Under the pieces are notes generated by a model. It made no database searches. It saw nothing but the letters and a program-made list of their open reading frames with translations, and was not told the origin of the DNA. Shown one piece after another: positions 35,990 through 45,544 of a DNA stretch of 64,000 nt. Every line of letters begins with the position of its first letter. Positions within the stretch are counted from its first letter, which is position 1. The stretch comes from TMED88 sp964515335. Lineage in GTDB: Bacteria > Myxococcota_A > UBA9160 > UBA4427. Position numbers and translations under genes: made by a program. Where the stretch lies: positions 1 through 64,000 of the forward strand of contig CAZETS010000011.1 in NCBI GenBank assembly GCA_964515335.1, given 5' to 3'.

Positions 35990-36172
35990 AGGAATAGGTC
36001 TCGGTACGGAAGTGGCCGCAACACGCCCGGGGGGCTCACAATATCATCGGCGCCCCCGCAAGTCGATCGATTCCAGACTGCGCCAGAACGGCTGGAGCCG
36101 GCCCGGCGGGGCCGAAGACCGCGCCCGAGAACCGGCTTGTCGCACGACCTGCCGGTGCGCTGCCGCCTCCCG

Positions 36173-38998
36173 TCAGCGGCTGCTCGCGCGCTTGCGGGTC
36201 GATCGGCCCGACGACTTGGCACTCGCGGCGCGCTTCGCCCCGGCCTTGGTGCGGGCGGCCTTGCGGCCCGTCGCCTTCGTGGCGCTCGCCCGGGTCTTGC
36301 GCGCCGCAGCCTTCTTCTTGCGTACGGCCGCCTTCTTCTTCTTTCGCGCGGCCTTGGCGGGCTTCCGCTCGGGGATCTCCTCGACCCACTTGCCGTCGCG
36401 ATGGAAGGCGCGCCAGCCCGTCGCCTTGCCGTCCGCCTCGCTCATCACGTACTGCTCTTTGGTCTTGCGTGCGAAGCGCACCATTGCGGGATTGCCGTCC
36501 GGGTCCTGGCTCGGCGCGCCGGCGAGGTACTTGTACTTGTCGTCGAGCTGCTCCGCGACGCCCTTGATCTCGTCGATCAACGGCGCGCGGGTCTCGCGAT
36601 GCTTCGGGAACTGGCTGGCGGCCAGGAAGATCCCCGCCGCCCCGTCGCGCAGCAGATAGAAGTCGTCGCACTTTTCGCAACGGAGGTGTGGCATCGGGAT
36701 CGGGTCGACCTTGGGCGGCGCCGGCTCGCCGTTGCGAAGCAGCTTGCGGGTGTTCTTGCAGTCTTCGGCCGTGCAGCCGAAGTACTTGCCGAAGCGCCCC
36801 GACTTCAGCTGCATCTCGGCGCCGCACTTGTCGCACTCGAGCACCGGGCCGTCGTAGCCCTTGATGACGAAGCTGCCGGCCTCGACCTCGAAGCCGTCGC
36901 AGTCGGGGTTGTTTCCGCAGACGTGCAGCTTGCGCCCCTCGTCGACCAGGTAGCTGTCCATCGACGTCTGGCACTTCGGACAGCGCTGCCGCCCGAGCAG
37001 CAGCCGCGCCTCGCCCTCCTCCTGATCGTCGGCGTCGGCGCTGACCGCCTCCTCGCCCGGGATCAGGTTGATGGTGCTCTTGCAGCGCTCCTTCGGCGGC
37101 AACGCGTAGCCCGAGCAGCCCAGGAAGACGCCGGTGGACGCCGTCCGCACCTGCATGTGGCGACCGCACTTCGGACACGGAATGTCGGTGTCAGTGGGGG
37201 CGTTCGAGCGCATGCCGCCGCTCTCGTCGGCGGCCGCGTCGAGCTTCTGCTGGAAGTCGGCGTAGAAGATCTTCAGCACCGCCTTCCAATCCTTGTCGCC
37301 CACCGCGATCTCGTCGAGGGCCTCCTCGAGACCGGCCGTGAAGCCGTAGTCCATCAGGTGCTCGAAGTTCTCGGTGAGCCGCTCGGTGACGATCTCGCCG
37401 ATCTTCTCTGCGTGGAAGCGTCGGTTCTCCAGGCGCGCGTAGCCGCGGTCCTGGACGGTCGAGATGATCGATGCGTAGGTGGAGGGACGCCCGATGCCCC
37501 GCTTCTCGAGCTCCTTGACGAGGCTCGCCTCGCTGAAACGCGGCGGCGGCTTCGTGAAGTGCTGGACCGGGTCGAACTCCTGCAACGTCAGCAGGTCGCC
37601 CACCTGCACGTCGGGCAGCGGCGGATTCTTGTCGCCGCTGCCGCTCGGCTTCTCGACCTTCGTGTAACCGTCGAAGACGAGAATGCGGCCGCGGGTGCGC
37701 AGCTCGAATCCGTCGACGTTCACCACGATCGTCGTGCTGAGGTACTCGGCGGGCGGCATCTGGCAGGCCACGAAGCGGTTCCAGATCAGCTCGTAGAGCC
37801 GCTCCTGGTCGCGCTCGAGCCCACCGATCGTTCCCGGCCGCACGTTCACGTCGGAGGGCCGGATGGCCTCGTGGGCCTCCTGGGCGCCGTCGCGGCTCGA
37901 GTACGAGATGGCCTGCTCGGGCAGGTAGCGCTGGCCGAAGTGCTGGTCGATGTAGCCGCGGCAGCTCTCGACGGCCTCGGCGGAGAGGTTCGTCGAATCG
38001 GTCCGCATGTAGGTGATGTGGCCGGCTTCGTAGAGGCGCTGGGCCAGCATCATGGTCTTCTTCACGCTGAATCCGAGCCGTGTGCTCGCCGCCTGCTGGA
38101 GGGTCGAGGTGATGAAGGGAGCCGAGGGACGGGTCTTGGTCGGCTTGTCGTTGCGCTCGGCGATCTCGAACCGGCCGGGGCGCAGGCGCTCGATGGCCTG
38201 GTTGGTGATCTCGGCGTTCGGCGGCCGGAACTCCTTGCCGCTCTCCTTGACGACCTGCAGGCGGAGCGCGTCGCCGCCGGGGCTGGCCACGTCGGCGTAG
38301 AGCTCCCAGAACTCCTCAGGCACGAAGGCGTGGATCTCGCGCTCGCGCTCGACGAGCAGGCGCACGGCGACCGACTGCACGCGGCCGGCAGACAGCCCCC
38401 GCGCCACCTTCGACCAGAGCAGCGGCGACAGCATGTAGCCCACGACGCGGTCGAGGAAGCGGCGCGCCTGCTGGGCGTTGACGCGCGACATGTCGAGCTC
38501 GCCCGGCTCCTCGAAGGCCTGCTGGATGGCCGAGCGGGTGATCTCGTTGAAGACGACGCGCTTGAAGCGAGCATCGCCGCCGCCGATCACCTCGCGCAGG
38601 TGCCAGGCGATGGCCTCGCCCTCGCGATCGAGATCCGTGGCCAGATAGACGGCGTCGGCGTCCTTCGCGAGCTTGCGCAGCTCGGTGACGACCTTCTCCT
38701 TGCCGGGCAGGATCTCGTAGTTGGCCTTCCAGCCCTTCTCGGGGTCGATCCCCATGCGGGCGATCAGCGCCTCGCGCGCCTTCTTCTTCTTGTGTGCGGC
38801 GCGCTTCGCCGGCGGCAGCTTCCGCGTCGTCGCCGCCGCCTTGGCGCGGGCGGCGGGGTCGACCTTGCGACCCGAACCCGAAACAGGCAGGTCGCGGATG
38901 TGCCCCACGCTCGACTTCACGACGAAGTCCTTGCCGAGGTACTTATTGATCGTCCGCGCCTTAGCCGGCGACTCTACGATGACGAGCGACTTGGCCAT
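36173..38998 (-). CDS. topA: DNA topoisomerase I (type IA)
   Basis: Relaxes negatively supercoiled DNA. The 941-residue protein starts with the TOPRIM domain (KSLVIVESPAKARTINKYLG; acidic DREGEAIAWH). The catalytic Tyr lies in GHITYMRTDSTNLS. Three C-terminal Cys4 zinc ribbons follow (CPKCGRHMQ..., CPKCQTSMD..., CDKCGAEMQ...), plus a degenerate fourth (CEKCDDFYL, without the second Cys pair). The protein ends in a Lys/Arg/Ala-rich tail of about 60 residues resembling the basic tails of myxobacterial and actinobacterial TopA. Slightly longer than the E. coli enzyme (865), mainly because of that tail. Monocistronic. Confidence 0.97.
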   Translation of the reverse strand: MAKSLVIVESPAKARTINKYLGKDFVVKSSVGHIRDLPVSGSGRKVDPAARAKAAATTRKLPPAKRAAHKKKKAREALIARMGIDPEKGWKANYEILPGKEKVVTELRKLAKDADAVYLATDLDREGEAIAWHLREVIGGGDARFKRVVFNEITRSAIQQAFEEPGELDMSRVNAQQARRFLDRVVGYMLSPLLWSKVARGLSAGRVQSVAVRLLVEREREIHAFVPEEFWELYADVASPGGDALRLQVVKESGKEFRPPNAEITNQAIERLRPGRFEIAERNDKPTKTRPSAPFITSTLQQAASTRLGFSVKKTMMLAQRLYEAGHITYMRTDSTNLSAEAVESCRGYIDQHFGQRYLPEQAISYSSRDGAQEAHEAIRPSDVNVRPGTIGGLERDQERLYELIWNRFVACQMPPAEYLSTTIVVNVDGFELRTRGRILVFDGYTKVEKPSGSGDKNPPLPDVQVGDLLTLQEFDPVQHFTKPPPRFSEASLVKELEKRGIGRPSTYASIISTVQDRGYARLENRRFHAEKIGEIVTERLTENFEHLMDYGFTAGLEEALDEIAVGDKDWKAVLKIFYADFQQKLDAAADESGGMRSNAPTDTDIPCPKCGRHMQVRTASTGVFLGCSGYALPPKERCKSTINLIPGEEAVSADADDQEEGEARLLLGRQRCPKCQTSMDSYLVDEGRKLHVCGNNPDCDGFEVEAGSFVIKGYDGPVLECDKCGAEMQLKSGRFGKYFGCTAEDCKNTRKLLRNGEPAPPKVDPIPMPHLRCEKCDDFYLLRDGAAGIFLAASQFPKHRETRAPLIDEIKGVAEQLDDKYKYLAGAPSQDPDGNPAMVRFARKTKEQYVMSEADGKATGWRAFHRDGKWVEEIPERKPAKAARKKKKAAVRKKKAAARKTRASATKATGRKAARTKAGAKRAASAKSSGRSTRKRASSR

Positions 38999-39657
38999 GA
39001 ATCCTCTGGGCGACAGAGCGGCAATCGGAATCAGCCTCGAGCGACTTGAGTTGCTGGAGCGGAAACGATGGACGCCGAGGGCCCCTCAGGCGCGACCCGT
39101 TTAGCACAACACTCCGAGTCGAGCGGAATCACCCGCGGGAATGCGTCGCGCCCTTGTGGTCGAAAGGGTCGCTGGTCCCCCGAGGCGAACGGCTCAGGGT
39201 GACGCAGCGCGATGCGCACGGGGGCAGGTCAAATCGAGTGAGCGGAAAAGCCCCCGTCGCGCCGGGTGCGCCCGTAAGCCGTGACGGCCCGCAAGGTGCC
39301 TGACCGGCACGGCCGGGAAAAAGAACGACGTGCCCACGATAATGGTGCCGACGGCCCGAGAGTCGGCCCCGAGACCTCCCCTCGCCCGAGGAACCGTTTC
39401 GTGACCCCGGGAACCCCAAGAGGCCACCGCCCGCGGGTCAGAGCGGGTCCGGGCGTTCGCGTCAGTGCGTGGCGAAGAAGGCCCTGGGGAGCCGCGGGCC
39501 AGAACCAATTTCGTGGGCACCTCCAAAGAGTCACCCCTCGCGGTCGCCGGCCTGCTGCTTCGATTGCCCGCCGGATCCGAGTCCGCCAACATGCTTCCCA
39601 TGGGGAGGCGAGCCCGCGTCATCCGGCGCGAACGCCCCCCAGGCACCGGAGACCGCC
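38999..39657. other. Divergent intergenic region with the second repeat copy
   Basis: A 659-base gap between topA (leftward) and a CrtC-like gene (rightward). It holds the split second copy of the palindromic repeat (39326-39337 and 39499-39524). Several open frames cross it on both strands but are Arg/Pro-rich, inconsistent with one another, and have no recognisable domains. No tRNA or riboswitch is seen. Confidence 0.5.
39326..39524. repeat. Dispersed palindromic repeat, copy 2 (arms about 160 bases apart)
   Basis: The left arm CGACGTGCCCAC (39326-39337) and the right part 39499-39524 (containing AGAACCAATTTCGTGGGCAC) match copy 1 at 24320-24356. In copy 1 the two parts overlap at one base; here about 160 bases intervene. 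The 26-base identity of the right part is certain. The link to the left arm rests on 12 bases and is weaker. Confidence 0.6.
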
Positions 39658-40635
39658 ATGGCGAAGCTGATCGGCAATCTCGTTCCCGACGACGACTACA
39701 CGCATCCCCTCGGCGACGAGCCGAACTTCAACGAGAGCATGTACTTCAACTTCTTCGACCCCGAGCAGTCGATCGGCGGGTTCGTGCGACTCGGCAATCG
39801 AGCCAACGAGGGACGTGCCGAGATGACGGTCTGCGTCTTTCTCGCGAATGGGCGCGTGCTCTTCGACTTCAAGCGAGCTCCCATCGAGAACAACGACGCC
39901 TTCGACGCAGGGGGACTGCGCTTCGAGGTGGTCGAGCCCACCGATCACCTGCGCACGCTCTACAGCGGCAAGGCCTCGATGTTGGAGGACGCGCGAAGCA
40001 TGGCGGATCCTTCCAGTGCGTTTCGCGACAGCCCGCGCTGCACGCTCGAGATCGACCTCGACCACCGCGCCGCCGGTCCGATGTACGGCGGCTCCAGGAA
40101 CAACGACGAGGTCGACCGCGACGCCGAGAAGCAGTTCGCGAAGGCCCACTACGAACAGCACATGGCCGTGACCGGCACCCTCGAGATCGACGGCGAGGAG
40201 ACGAGGATCTCGGGCTACGGCCTTCGCGACCACTCGTGGGGGCCGAGGCACTGGCAGGCGATCCACGGCTACGAGTGGCTCACGATGAACTTCGGTCCCG
40301 ACTTCGGAGCGATGATCTCCGTAATCCGCCGGGAAGAGAGCGGCGACGAGCGGCGCGGCGGCGTCCTCGTGAGAGACGGCGAGCTCGAGATCGTCCGCGA
40401 CATCGAGATCGACACCGATTACGAGGACAACGGCCTGTACCACCGCGCCCTGCGCATCGCGCTCACCACCGACAAGGGCGAGAAGCTCGAGATCGAGGGC
40501 GAAGTAAAGGGCTTCATCCCCCTGCGCAACCGCCGCGAGGGCATGACGACGCACATCGGCGAGGGCATGACCGAGTGGCGCTGCGGCGATCAGGTGGGTT
40601 ACGGGCTCTCGGAGCTGCTGCGGCAGGTCGGATAG
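39658..40635 (+). CDS. CrtC-like (DUF7064/DUF7065-type) protein of unknown function
   Basis: A 325-residue cytosolic protein. ATG 39658 has GGAG nine bases upstream; the longer frame from 39469 is unlikely. The motif YGLRDHSWGPRHWQ is the signature of a beta-barrel family related to hydroxyneurosporene synthase CrtC and AttH. Flanking strands (FNESMYFNFFDPEQSIGGF, AKAHYEQHMAVTGTLEIDG) fit the same fold. In related bacteria such genes sit near TetR, APH-like and P450 genes of lipid or steroid-like catabolism, as here. The substrate is not evident. Confidence 0.7.
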   Translation: MAKLIGNLVPDDDYTHPLGDEPNFNESMYFNFFDPEQSIGGFVRLGNRANEGRAEMTVCVFLANGRVLFDFKRAPIENNDAFDAGGLRFEVVEPTDHLRTLYSGKASMLEDARSMADPSSAFRDSPRCTLEIDLDHRAAGPMYGGSRNNDEVDRDAEKQFAKAHYEQHMAVTGTLEIDGEETRISGYGLRDHSWGPRHWQAIHGYEWLTMNFGPDFGAMISVIRREESGDERRGGVLVRDGELEIVRDIEIDTDYEDNGLYHRALRIALTTDKGEKLEIEGEVKGFIPLRNRREGMTTHIGEGMTEWRCGDQVGYGLSELLRQVG

Positions 40636-40659
40636 ACGGCCGGACGCCGCAAGCGCCCT

Positions 40660-41352
40660 TCACTCGTCCGGGGCGAGGGCTGCGTCCTGATCGGAGGCAC
40701 CGCCGGACTCGAGCAGGGCCTCGAGGCCGCGCGCCATGATGCCCTGCGCCCGCTCGGGCGAGCAGCCCGAGTGCTGCCTCAGGTTGTCCCAGCTGCTCCA
40801 GGACGCGAAGAGCGCCAGCGACTCGACGACGTCAGCCCGGGTCGCCTCGTCGGACCAGGCGGACAGCTCACGCGCGAAGACCCGGCCGAGATGCCGCCGC
40901 AGGTTGATCCGCCAGCCATCGATCGCCTCGGCGACGGCGGGCGAGAACGGTTCGTAGAGCCTCGAGGCGCGGCGAACCGGCGTCATCGATTCGTTGAGGT
41001 AGGCGATCTCCTCGGCGAAGCGCGCAACGCGGTCCCCGAGCGGTCCGTCGTGCGGGACGACCCCGAGGCTGCGAACCACGCGCTCGAGCAGCCGTTCGGA
41101 AGTGACACGAAATAGCGTCTCGAGATCCTCGAAGTGCTGGAAGATCGTGCGCTCGGAGACACCGGCCCGCTCGGCGATCTCCTTCGAGGTCGGGCGCAGT
41201 CGGCCTTCCTGGATCAGCGCAAGCAGCGCCTCGGCGACCGCTTGCCGCGTACGATGCGCGCGGGCCGCTCGACCGTCGCTGGGCGGCGCGTCGTCGGACG
41301 AGGCGCGCGAGCGCCGGGACTCACCTCTTTCGTCTCTATCGTCCGGCGCCAT
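40660..41352 (-). CDS. TetR-family regulator (tandem paralogue 1)
   Basis: A 230-residue regulator from ATG 41352. An acidic, Arg-rich leader of about 28 residues precedes the HTH: RQAVAEALLALIQEGRLRPT, then SKEIAERAGVSERTIFQHFE. The C-terminal ligand domain begins after LETLFRVTSERL and has ASWSSWDNLRQHSGCSPERA. The HTH is almost the same as in the next TetR gene (41619-42275), so they arose by duplication and may bind similar operators. It converges with the CrtC-like gene. Confidence 0.93.
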   Translation of the reverse strand: MAPDDRDERGESRRSRASSDDAPPSDGRAARAHRTRQAVAEALLALIQEGRLRPTSKEIAERAGVSERTIFQHFEDLETLFRVTSERLLERVVRSLGVVPHDGPLGDRVARFAEEIAYLNESMTPVRRASRLYEPFSPAVAEAIDGWRINLRRHLGRVFARELSAWSDEATRADVVESLALFASWSSWDNLRQHSGCSPERAQGIMARGLEALLESGGASDQDAALAPDE

Positions 41353-41618
41353 TGCGAAATCTTGCGACACCCGTGCGCGCAACCGCAACGGCGGAGTTCG
41401 GCAAGAGACGAGGGAAAGAGGCGTGAGCGGTGAGATTCAGACCCTCGCGCCGAATGCGTCGCACGTTCGCAGTGTCACCGCAGAAGGTGGAGAGACCGCG
41501 CGTGCGGGCTTTCTCCTCAGTCGCGCTGCAGGATCACGTCGAGCAGCCGGTTGCCGCGCACGGGCGGGGAAGCGAGCGGCAACCTGCTCGGCCGATCGCC
41601 ATCCGGTCGATGGGCGAA

Positions 41619-42275
41619 TCAGCGCGACGCAGTGAGAATGGCGCGAATGCCGAGTCCCATGATGCGGCGCGACTCTTCGACCGAGCAGCCCGAGTTGTGC
41701 CGCATGTTGTCCCAGCTGCTCCACGAAGCCAGCAGCGAGATGGCCCCCACCGCGTCGGCCCGCGACTGCTCGTCCGGCAACCCGGACAGCTCGCTCGCGA
41801 AGACGCGCTCGATGCCGCGCCGCCGATTCGCGCGCAGCGTGCCGAGCGCCTCGCCGAGCACGGGCGAGTAGGGCTCGTGCAGCCGCGCCGCGCGGCGCAC
41901 CGGAGTCATCGACTCGTTCAGTGCGCACAGCTCATCGAGGTAGCGCGGGATGCGCTCGTCGAGCGGACCCTCGTCCGACACGAAGCCCATGCTGCGCACG
42001 ACGCGCTCGCCGATCCGGTCGGCCGCGACCCAGAAGAGCTTCTCGAGATCTTCGTAGTGCTGGAAGATCGTTCGCTCGGAGACGCCCGCCCGCTCGGCGA
42101 TCTCCTTCGAGGTGGGGCGCAGCTGCCCCTCCTCGATCAACGCGAGCAGCGCCTCCGCCACGGCCTGGCGGGTGCGGTGAGCGCGGGCCGAACGTCCGTC
42201 GCGCGGCGTGGAGTCGTCCTTCTCCACCCAGTCACGCGGATGCTTCCTGGGATCTTTCGGGGCATCCGGGCACAT
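41619..42275 (-). CDS. TetR-family regulator (tandem paralogue 2)
   Basis: A 218-residue paralogue of the preceding regulator (start ATG 42275; 42329 possible). HTH helices ALLALIEEGQLRPTSKEIAE and RAGVSERTIFQHYEDLEKLF differ at only a few positions from paralogue 1, while the ligand domain has diverged (YSPVLGEALGTLRANRRRGI). ASWSSWDNMRHNSGCSVEES is kept. A 266-base gap with no gene separates the two. It follows the APH-like gene in the same direction. Confidence 0.93.
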   Translation of the reverse strand: MCPDAPKDPRKHPRDWVEKDDSTPRDGRSARAHRTRQAVAEALLALIEEGQLRPTSKEIAERAGVSERTIFQHYEDLEKLFWVAADRIGERVVRSMGFVSDEGPLDERIPRYLDELCALNESMTPVRRAARLHEPYSPVLGEALGTLRANRRRGIERVFASELSGLPDEQSRADAVGAISLLASWSSWDNMRHNSGCSVEESRRIMGLGIRAILTASR

Positions 42276-42413
42276 GCTCGGAGTGTGCTTCAGGCGGGCC
42301 GCTGACCGCAACCGATCGTGCCAACCCATGCCGGAGCAGCGCCGAGCGCATACACGGCGGGGTCCGCTCGAGAGCAGCGCGGCGAAGGCCCGCGAGCGGG
42401 CCGGGGGCCCGAT

Positions 42414-43490
42414 TCAGCCGTCGACGGCGGCGAGCGTGGCCTCGAGGATCGGTGTCGTGAAATTCACCACGTCCACCTCGGCCTCCTCCGGCAGCACCTC
42501 GTAGTGCTTCATCTGCCGGAAGACGCGGGCCATGATGGCTGCGAACCGCCAGGCGGCGAAGACCTCGTAGTAGGCGAGGTGGACCGCCGAGCGGCCGACC
42601 CGCTCCTCCCAGCGCGCCACGGTGGCCTTCGCGTCCGGCAGACCGGGGAGGCGCGGCAGCCCGAGGCCTTCCGTCAAGGCGCGGTCGGTGGTGACGAACC
42701 AGGCGAGGTCGGCCTCGGGGTTGCCGACGAAGACCATCTCCCAGTCGATCACCGCGACCGACCGCTCGTCGCGGAAGATCTGGTTCGAAATGCGCGCGTC
42801 GCCCCAACAGAGGCCGACCGGCTCGTCGACCGGTGCGTTTCCCACCAGCCACGCGAAGCCGCGCTCGATCAGCGGGTAGCGGGCGCGGTCCATCCCCCAG
42901 TCGAGATAGTGCTGCCAGTAGTCGAGCTGGGCGCGGATCGGCGTCCGGCCCTCGGGCGGCCGCATCAGGAAGTCGAAGCGCGGATCGTCGATGTCGAGCT
43001 TGTGGACCTCGGCCATGGCGTCGAGCCCGGCGTGCCAGACGGCCTCGCGGCGCTCGGGCGGAAGCTCGGCGATCCAGCCCTCGGCGTGGTACGGAGGACT
43101 GTCGGAAGGCACCACACCGTCGACGCGCTCCATTACGTAGAAGGGCGAGCCGAGCGGACCGGCACTCTCCTCCAGCCAGAGCATCCGGGGCACGGGCACG
43201 GCGGTCTGTGCCAGCGCATCCATCATGCGGTACTGCAGCGCGACGTCGTACTCGGGAAAGACGCCGAAGTCGGAGATGGGCTCGAGGCGCACCACCAGGG
43301 GGCGCTGCGTGCTCCGGCCGCCCTCGCTGGCCTCGAGGGTGAACATCAACGTGTCGCTCGAGAAGCCCGTGTCCTTCGGCCCGCGCAGATCGCGAACCGC
43401 GACGCCCTCGGCGTCCGGCAAACGCTCGGCGAGCCACTGCTCGAGCTGCGCGGTCGTGCGTTCGAGGTCGCGGCCCTTCGGCTGCGGCAT
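42414..43490 (-). CDS. Aminoglycoside-phosphotransferase-fold kinase (ACAD10/11-type APH)
   Basis: A 358-residue small-molecule kinase-like protein. ATG 43490 has AGGGA upstream. The nucleotide-binding region has PLVVRLEP. The catalytic loop reads CWGDARISNQIF, in which Trp replaces the usual His of HGD, as in one subgroup of this family. VAVIDWEMVFVGNPEADLAW supplies the metal-binding Asp. Related kinases phosphorylate hydroxyacyl-CoAs for dehydration in fatty-acid or steroid catabolism, so a lipid-metabolic role is more likely than antibiotic resistance. It is divergent from the acyl-CoA carboxylase operon. Confidence 0.88.
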   Translation of the reverse strand: MPQPKGRDLERTTAQLEQWLAERLPDAEGVAVRDLRGPKDTGFSSDTLMFTLEASEGGRSTQRPLVVRLEPISDFGVFPEYDVALQYRMMDALAQTAVPVPRMLWLEESAGPLGSPFYVMERVDGVVPSDSPPYHAEGWIAELPPERREAVWHAGLDAMAEVHKLDIDDPRFDFLMRPPEGRTPIRAQLDYWQHYLDWGMDRARYPLIERGFAWLVGNAPVDEPVGLCWGDARISNQIFRDERSVAVIDWEMVFVGNPEADLAWFVTTDRALTEGLGLPRLPGLPDAKATVARWEERVGRSAVHLAYYEVFAAWRFAAIMARVFRQMKHYEVLPEEAEVDVVNFTTPILEATLAAVDG

Positions 43491-43873
43491 GCTGCATTCC
43501 CTTTTCGATGCGCGGCCGCGAAGCCGACCATCGCGAAAGCCCGGCCGAGGGTAGCGGTCGGCCGCGACGGGTTCGCGGCGAGCCGCCGGCCTGCCCGCAT
43601 CGCACGCTAGCGGAGAGCACGCGCCCGCCGATGGGCTCCAGGGGCTCGTCGATGGGGCCCGATGCCGGTCGCTCGCTCTGCGCAAAGTGGCTAGAGTGCT
43701 CGGCGATGGGAGGCGGCCCCGAGTCCCCTTGGGGCCGCCTGCAAGCCAACAAACAGGTACGTAGCATCACGCCCCACCTCGCCGCGGACTCTGGACCGAC
43801 TCCGGTCGGACCCGAGGAAGTGACGAGTGCGTTCGGGTAACGCCGCGGAGCGAGCGGCTCCGGTGGGCTTTCG
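43491..43873. other. Divergent intergenic region with a strong hairpin
   Basis: This 383-base stretch separates the APH-like gene and the acyl-CoA carboxylase operon, and should hold promoters for both. A perfect inverted repeat lies at 43711-43740. No gene is seen; frames through it are Arg/Pro-rich. Confidence 0.5.
43711..43740 (+). other. Perfect 10-bp hairpin in the leader of the carboxylase operon
   Basis: AGGCGGCCCC (43711-43720) pairs with GGGGCCGCCT (43731-43740) around a 10-nt loop, about 130 bases before the GTG start. It could be an attenuator or a terminator of upstream transcription; no T-tract follows. Confidence 0.5.
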
Positions 43874-45544
43874 GTGAGCGAACAGGTGGCAACGGCATAC
43901 GACCTCGGAAATCCACTCGCGGACAAACGCGAGTCCCAGCCGGTGGACGCCTCCACCGGCGAAGGCCTCTACGACGAGGCGCTGCGGCTCGGCGAAGAGC
44001 TGAACGAGCGCCCGCTGCGCGGCGGCGGCGTGGCGCGCGTGCGCGTCCAGCACGCCAAGGGCCGCATGACGGTGTGGGAGCGCATCAAGGTCCTCACCCA
44101 GAACGAACCGAACGTCCTCTGGCGCAATTGGGGACCCCGCCTCGACGGCGCGTCCATCGTGACGGGCATCCTCGACATCGGCGGACGCGACGTCGCCGTC
44201 TACGGCCACGACTTCACGCTGCGCGCGGGCTCGATGGACGCGACCAACGGCGCCAAGCTCGCGCGGCTGATCTACATGGCGGGAGAGCAAGGCATCCCGC
44301 TGATCGGCATGAACGACTCGGCGGGCGCCTTCGTGCCGGCGGGCGTGGGCGGACTCGACGGCTACAGCGAGGCCTTCACGGCGCTGCGAAAGATCAGCGG
44401 GCTGGTGCCCAGCCTCAGCCTGATGTTCGGCTACAACGCCGGCGGCGGTGCCTACCTGCCCCGCCAGGGCTCGTTCATGATCCAGTGCGAGGACACCTTC
44501 ATCGGGCTCACCGGGCCCGGCGTCGTCAAGTCGGTGCTCGGCGAGACGGTCAGCGCCGACGACCTCGGCGGCCCGGGCGTCCACGGAATGAGCGGCGTCT
44601 GCGACCTGACCACCCGAGACGAACTCGGCTCGCTGCGCACGGCGCTGCGGCTGCTCAACTACCTGCCCGACAACAACCACTCGCTGGCGCCGTTCTCGCC
44701 CACCTCCGATCCCATCGACCGCCACACCGTCGAAGAGGACCTGCTCTTCCGCCGCACGTTCGTGACGCCGGCGGGCATGAACGCGCCGATGGACATCACG
44801 CTCTACCTGCAGCAGATCGTCGACTACGGCGAGTTCTTCGAGCTGCAGCCCCAGCGCGCCCGCAACCTGATCACGGCCTTCGGACGACTCGGCGGGCACG
44901 TGGTGGGCTTCGTGGCCAACAACTCGGCACACCTGTCCGGTCAGATCGACGTGGACGCGGCGCTCAAGGGCACACGCTTCATCCGCTTCTGCAACGTCTA
45001 CAACATCCCGCTGATCTTCGTGGAGGACGTGTCGGGCTTCATGCCGGGCACCGAGCAGGAGCGCCGCGGCATCATCCTCGCCGGCCGCAAGCTCCTCGAC
45101 GCCATCATCGACGTGCGCACGCCGCGCATGACGATGATCATCCGCAACGCGATCGGCGGCGCCTATGCGTGCTGGAACTCGTACTTCACCGGCGCAGACC
45201 GCGTCTTCGCGATGCCGATGGCGCGCATCGCGGTGATGGGCCCGGCGGGCACAGAGTTCGTCTACAAGGACGAGATCCGCGGGATCCAGCAGGCGTACCG
45301 CGACGCGATCGAACGCGGCGAGTCGGAGGAGGCGGCGGCGAAGGTGCGCGACGACGGCCTCGCCGGGCTGAACCTCCAGTACGAGCAGGAGCTGATGAAT
45401 CCCAAGGAGGCGCTCTCTCTCGGCTCGGTTTCGAGCATCGTGATGCCCGGCGAGAGCCGGCACGTGCTCGCCGACAACCTCGCCTTCCTGATGCGCAACT
45501 ACGTCCCGACGCCGATGAGCGGCGTCCAGCGGGAGCACGAGTGA
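43874..45544 (+). CDS. Acyl-CoA carboxylase, carboxyltransferase (beta) subunit
   Basis: Transfers carboxyl from carboxybiotin to an acyl-CoA. The 556-residue crotonase-fold protein has both halves. In the N half, MNDSAGAFVPAGVGGLDGY and FGYNAGGGAYLPRQGSFMI line the CoA and biotin sites. In the C half, LIFVEDVSGFMPGTEQERRG and RNAIGGAYACWNS supply the second oxyanion hole. It is closest in general form to propionyl/methylcrotonyl-CoA carboxylase beta chains, but LPRQGSFMI is unusual and the acyl substrate is open. GTG 43874 is the start. The stop overlaps the ATG of the biotin carboxylase gene by one base (TGATG). Confidence 0.92.
   Translation: MSEQVATAYDLGNPLADKRESQPVDASTGEGLYDEALRLGEELNERPLRGGGVARVRVQHAKGRMTVWERIKVLTQNEPNVLWRNWGPRLDGASIVTGILDIGGRDVAVYGHDFTLRAGSMDATNGAKLARLIYMAGEQGIPLIGMNDSAGAFVPAGVGGLDGYSEAFTALRKISGLVPSLSLMFGYNAGGGAYLPRQGSFMIQCEDTFIGLTGPGVVKSVLGETVSADDLGGPGVHGMSGVCDLTTRDELGSLRTALRLLNYLPDNNHSLAPFSPTSDPIDRHTVEEDLLFRRTFVTPAGMNAPMDITLYLQQIVDYGEFFELQPQRARNLITAFGRLGGHVVGFVANNSAHLSGQIDVDAALKGTRFIRFCNVYNIPLIFVEDVSGFMPGTEQERRGIILAGRKLLDAIIDVRTPRMTMIIRNAIGGAYACWNSYFTGADRVFAMPMARIAVMGPAGTEFVYKDEIRGIQQAYRDAIERGESEEAAAKVRDDGLAGLNLQYEQELMNPKEALSLGSVSSIVMPGESRHVLADNLAFLMRNYVPTPMSGVQREHE

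Noticed and set aside
39194..39646. Minus-strand frames upstream of the CrtC-like gene
   Set aside because: They cross repeat copy 2, are Arg/Gly/Pro-rich and have no domain. The shared EVPTKLVL peptide with the gap at 24.3 kb is only the repeat read in frame.
42414..43490. Aminoglycoside resistance kinase
   Set aside because: The WGD catalytic loop and lipid-catabolic context fit the ACAD10/11-like APH subgroup rather than a resistance enzyme.
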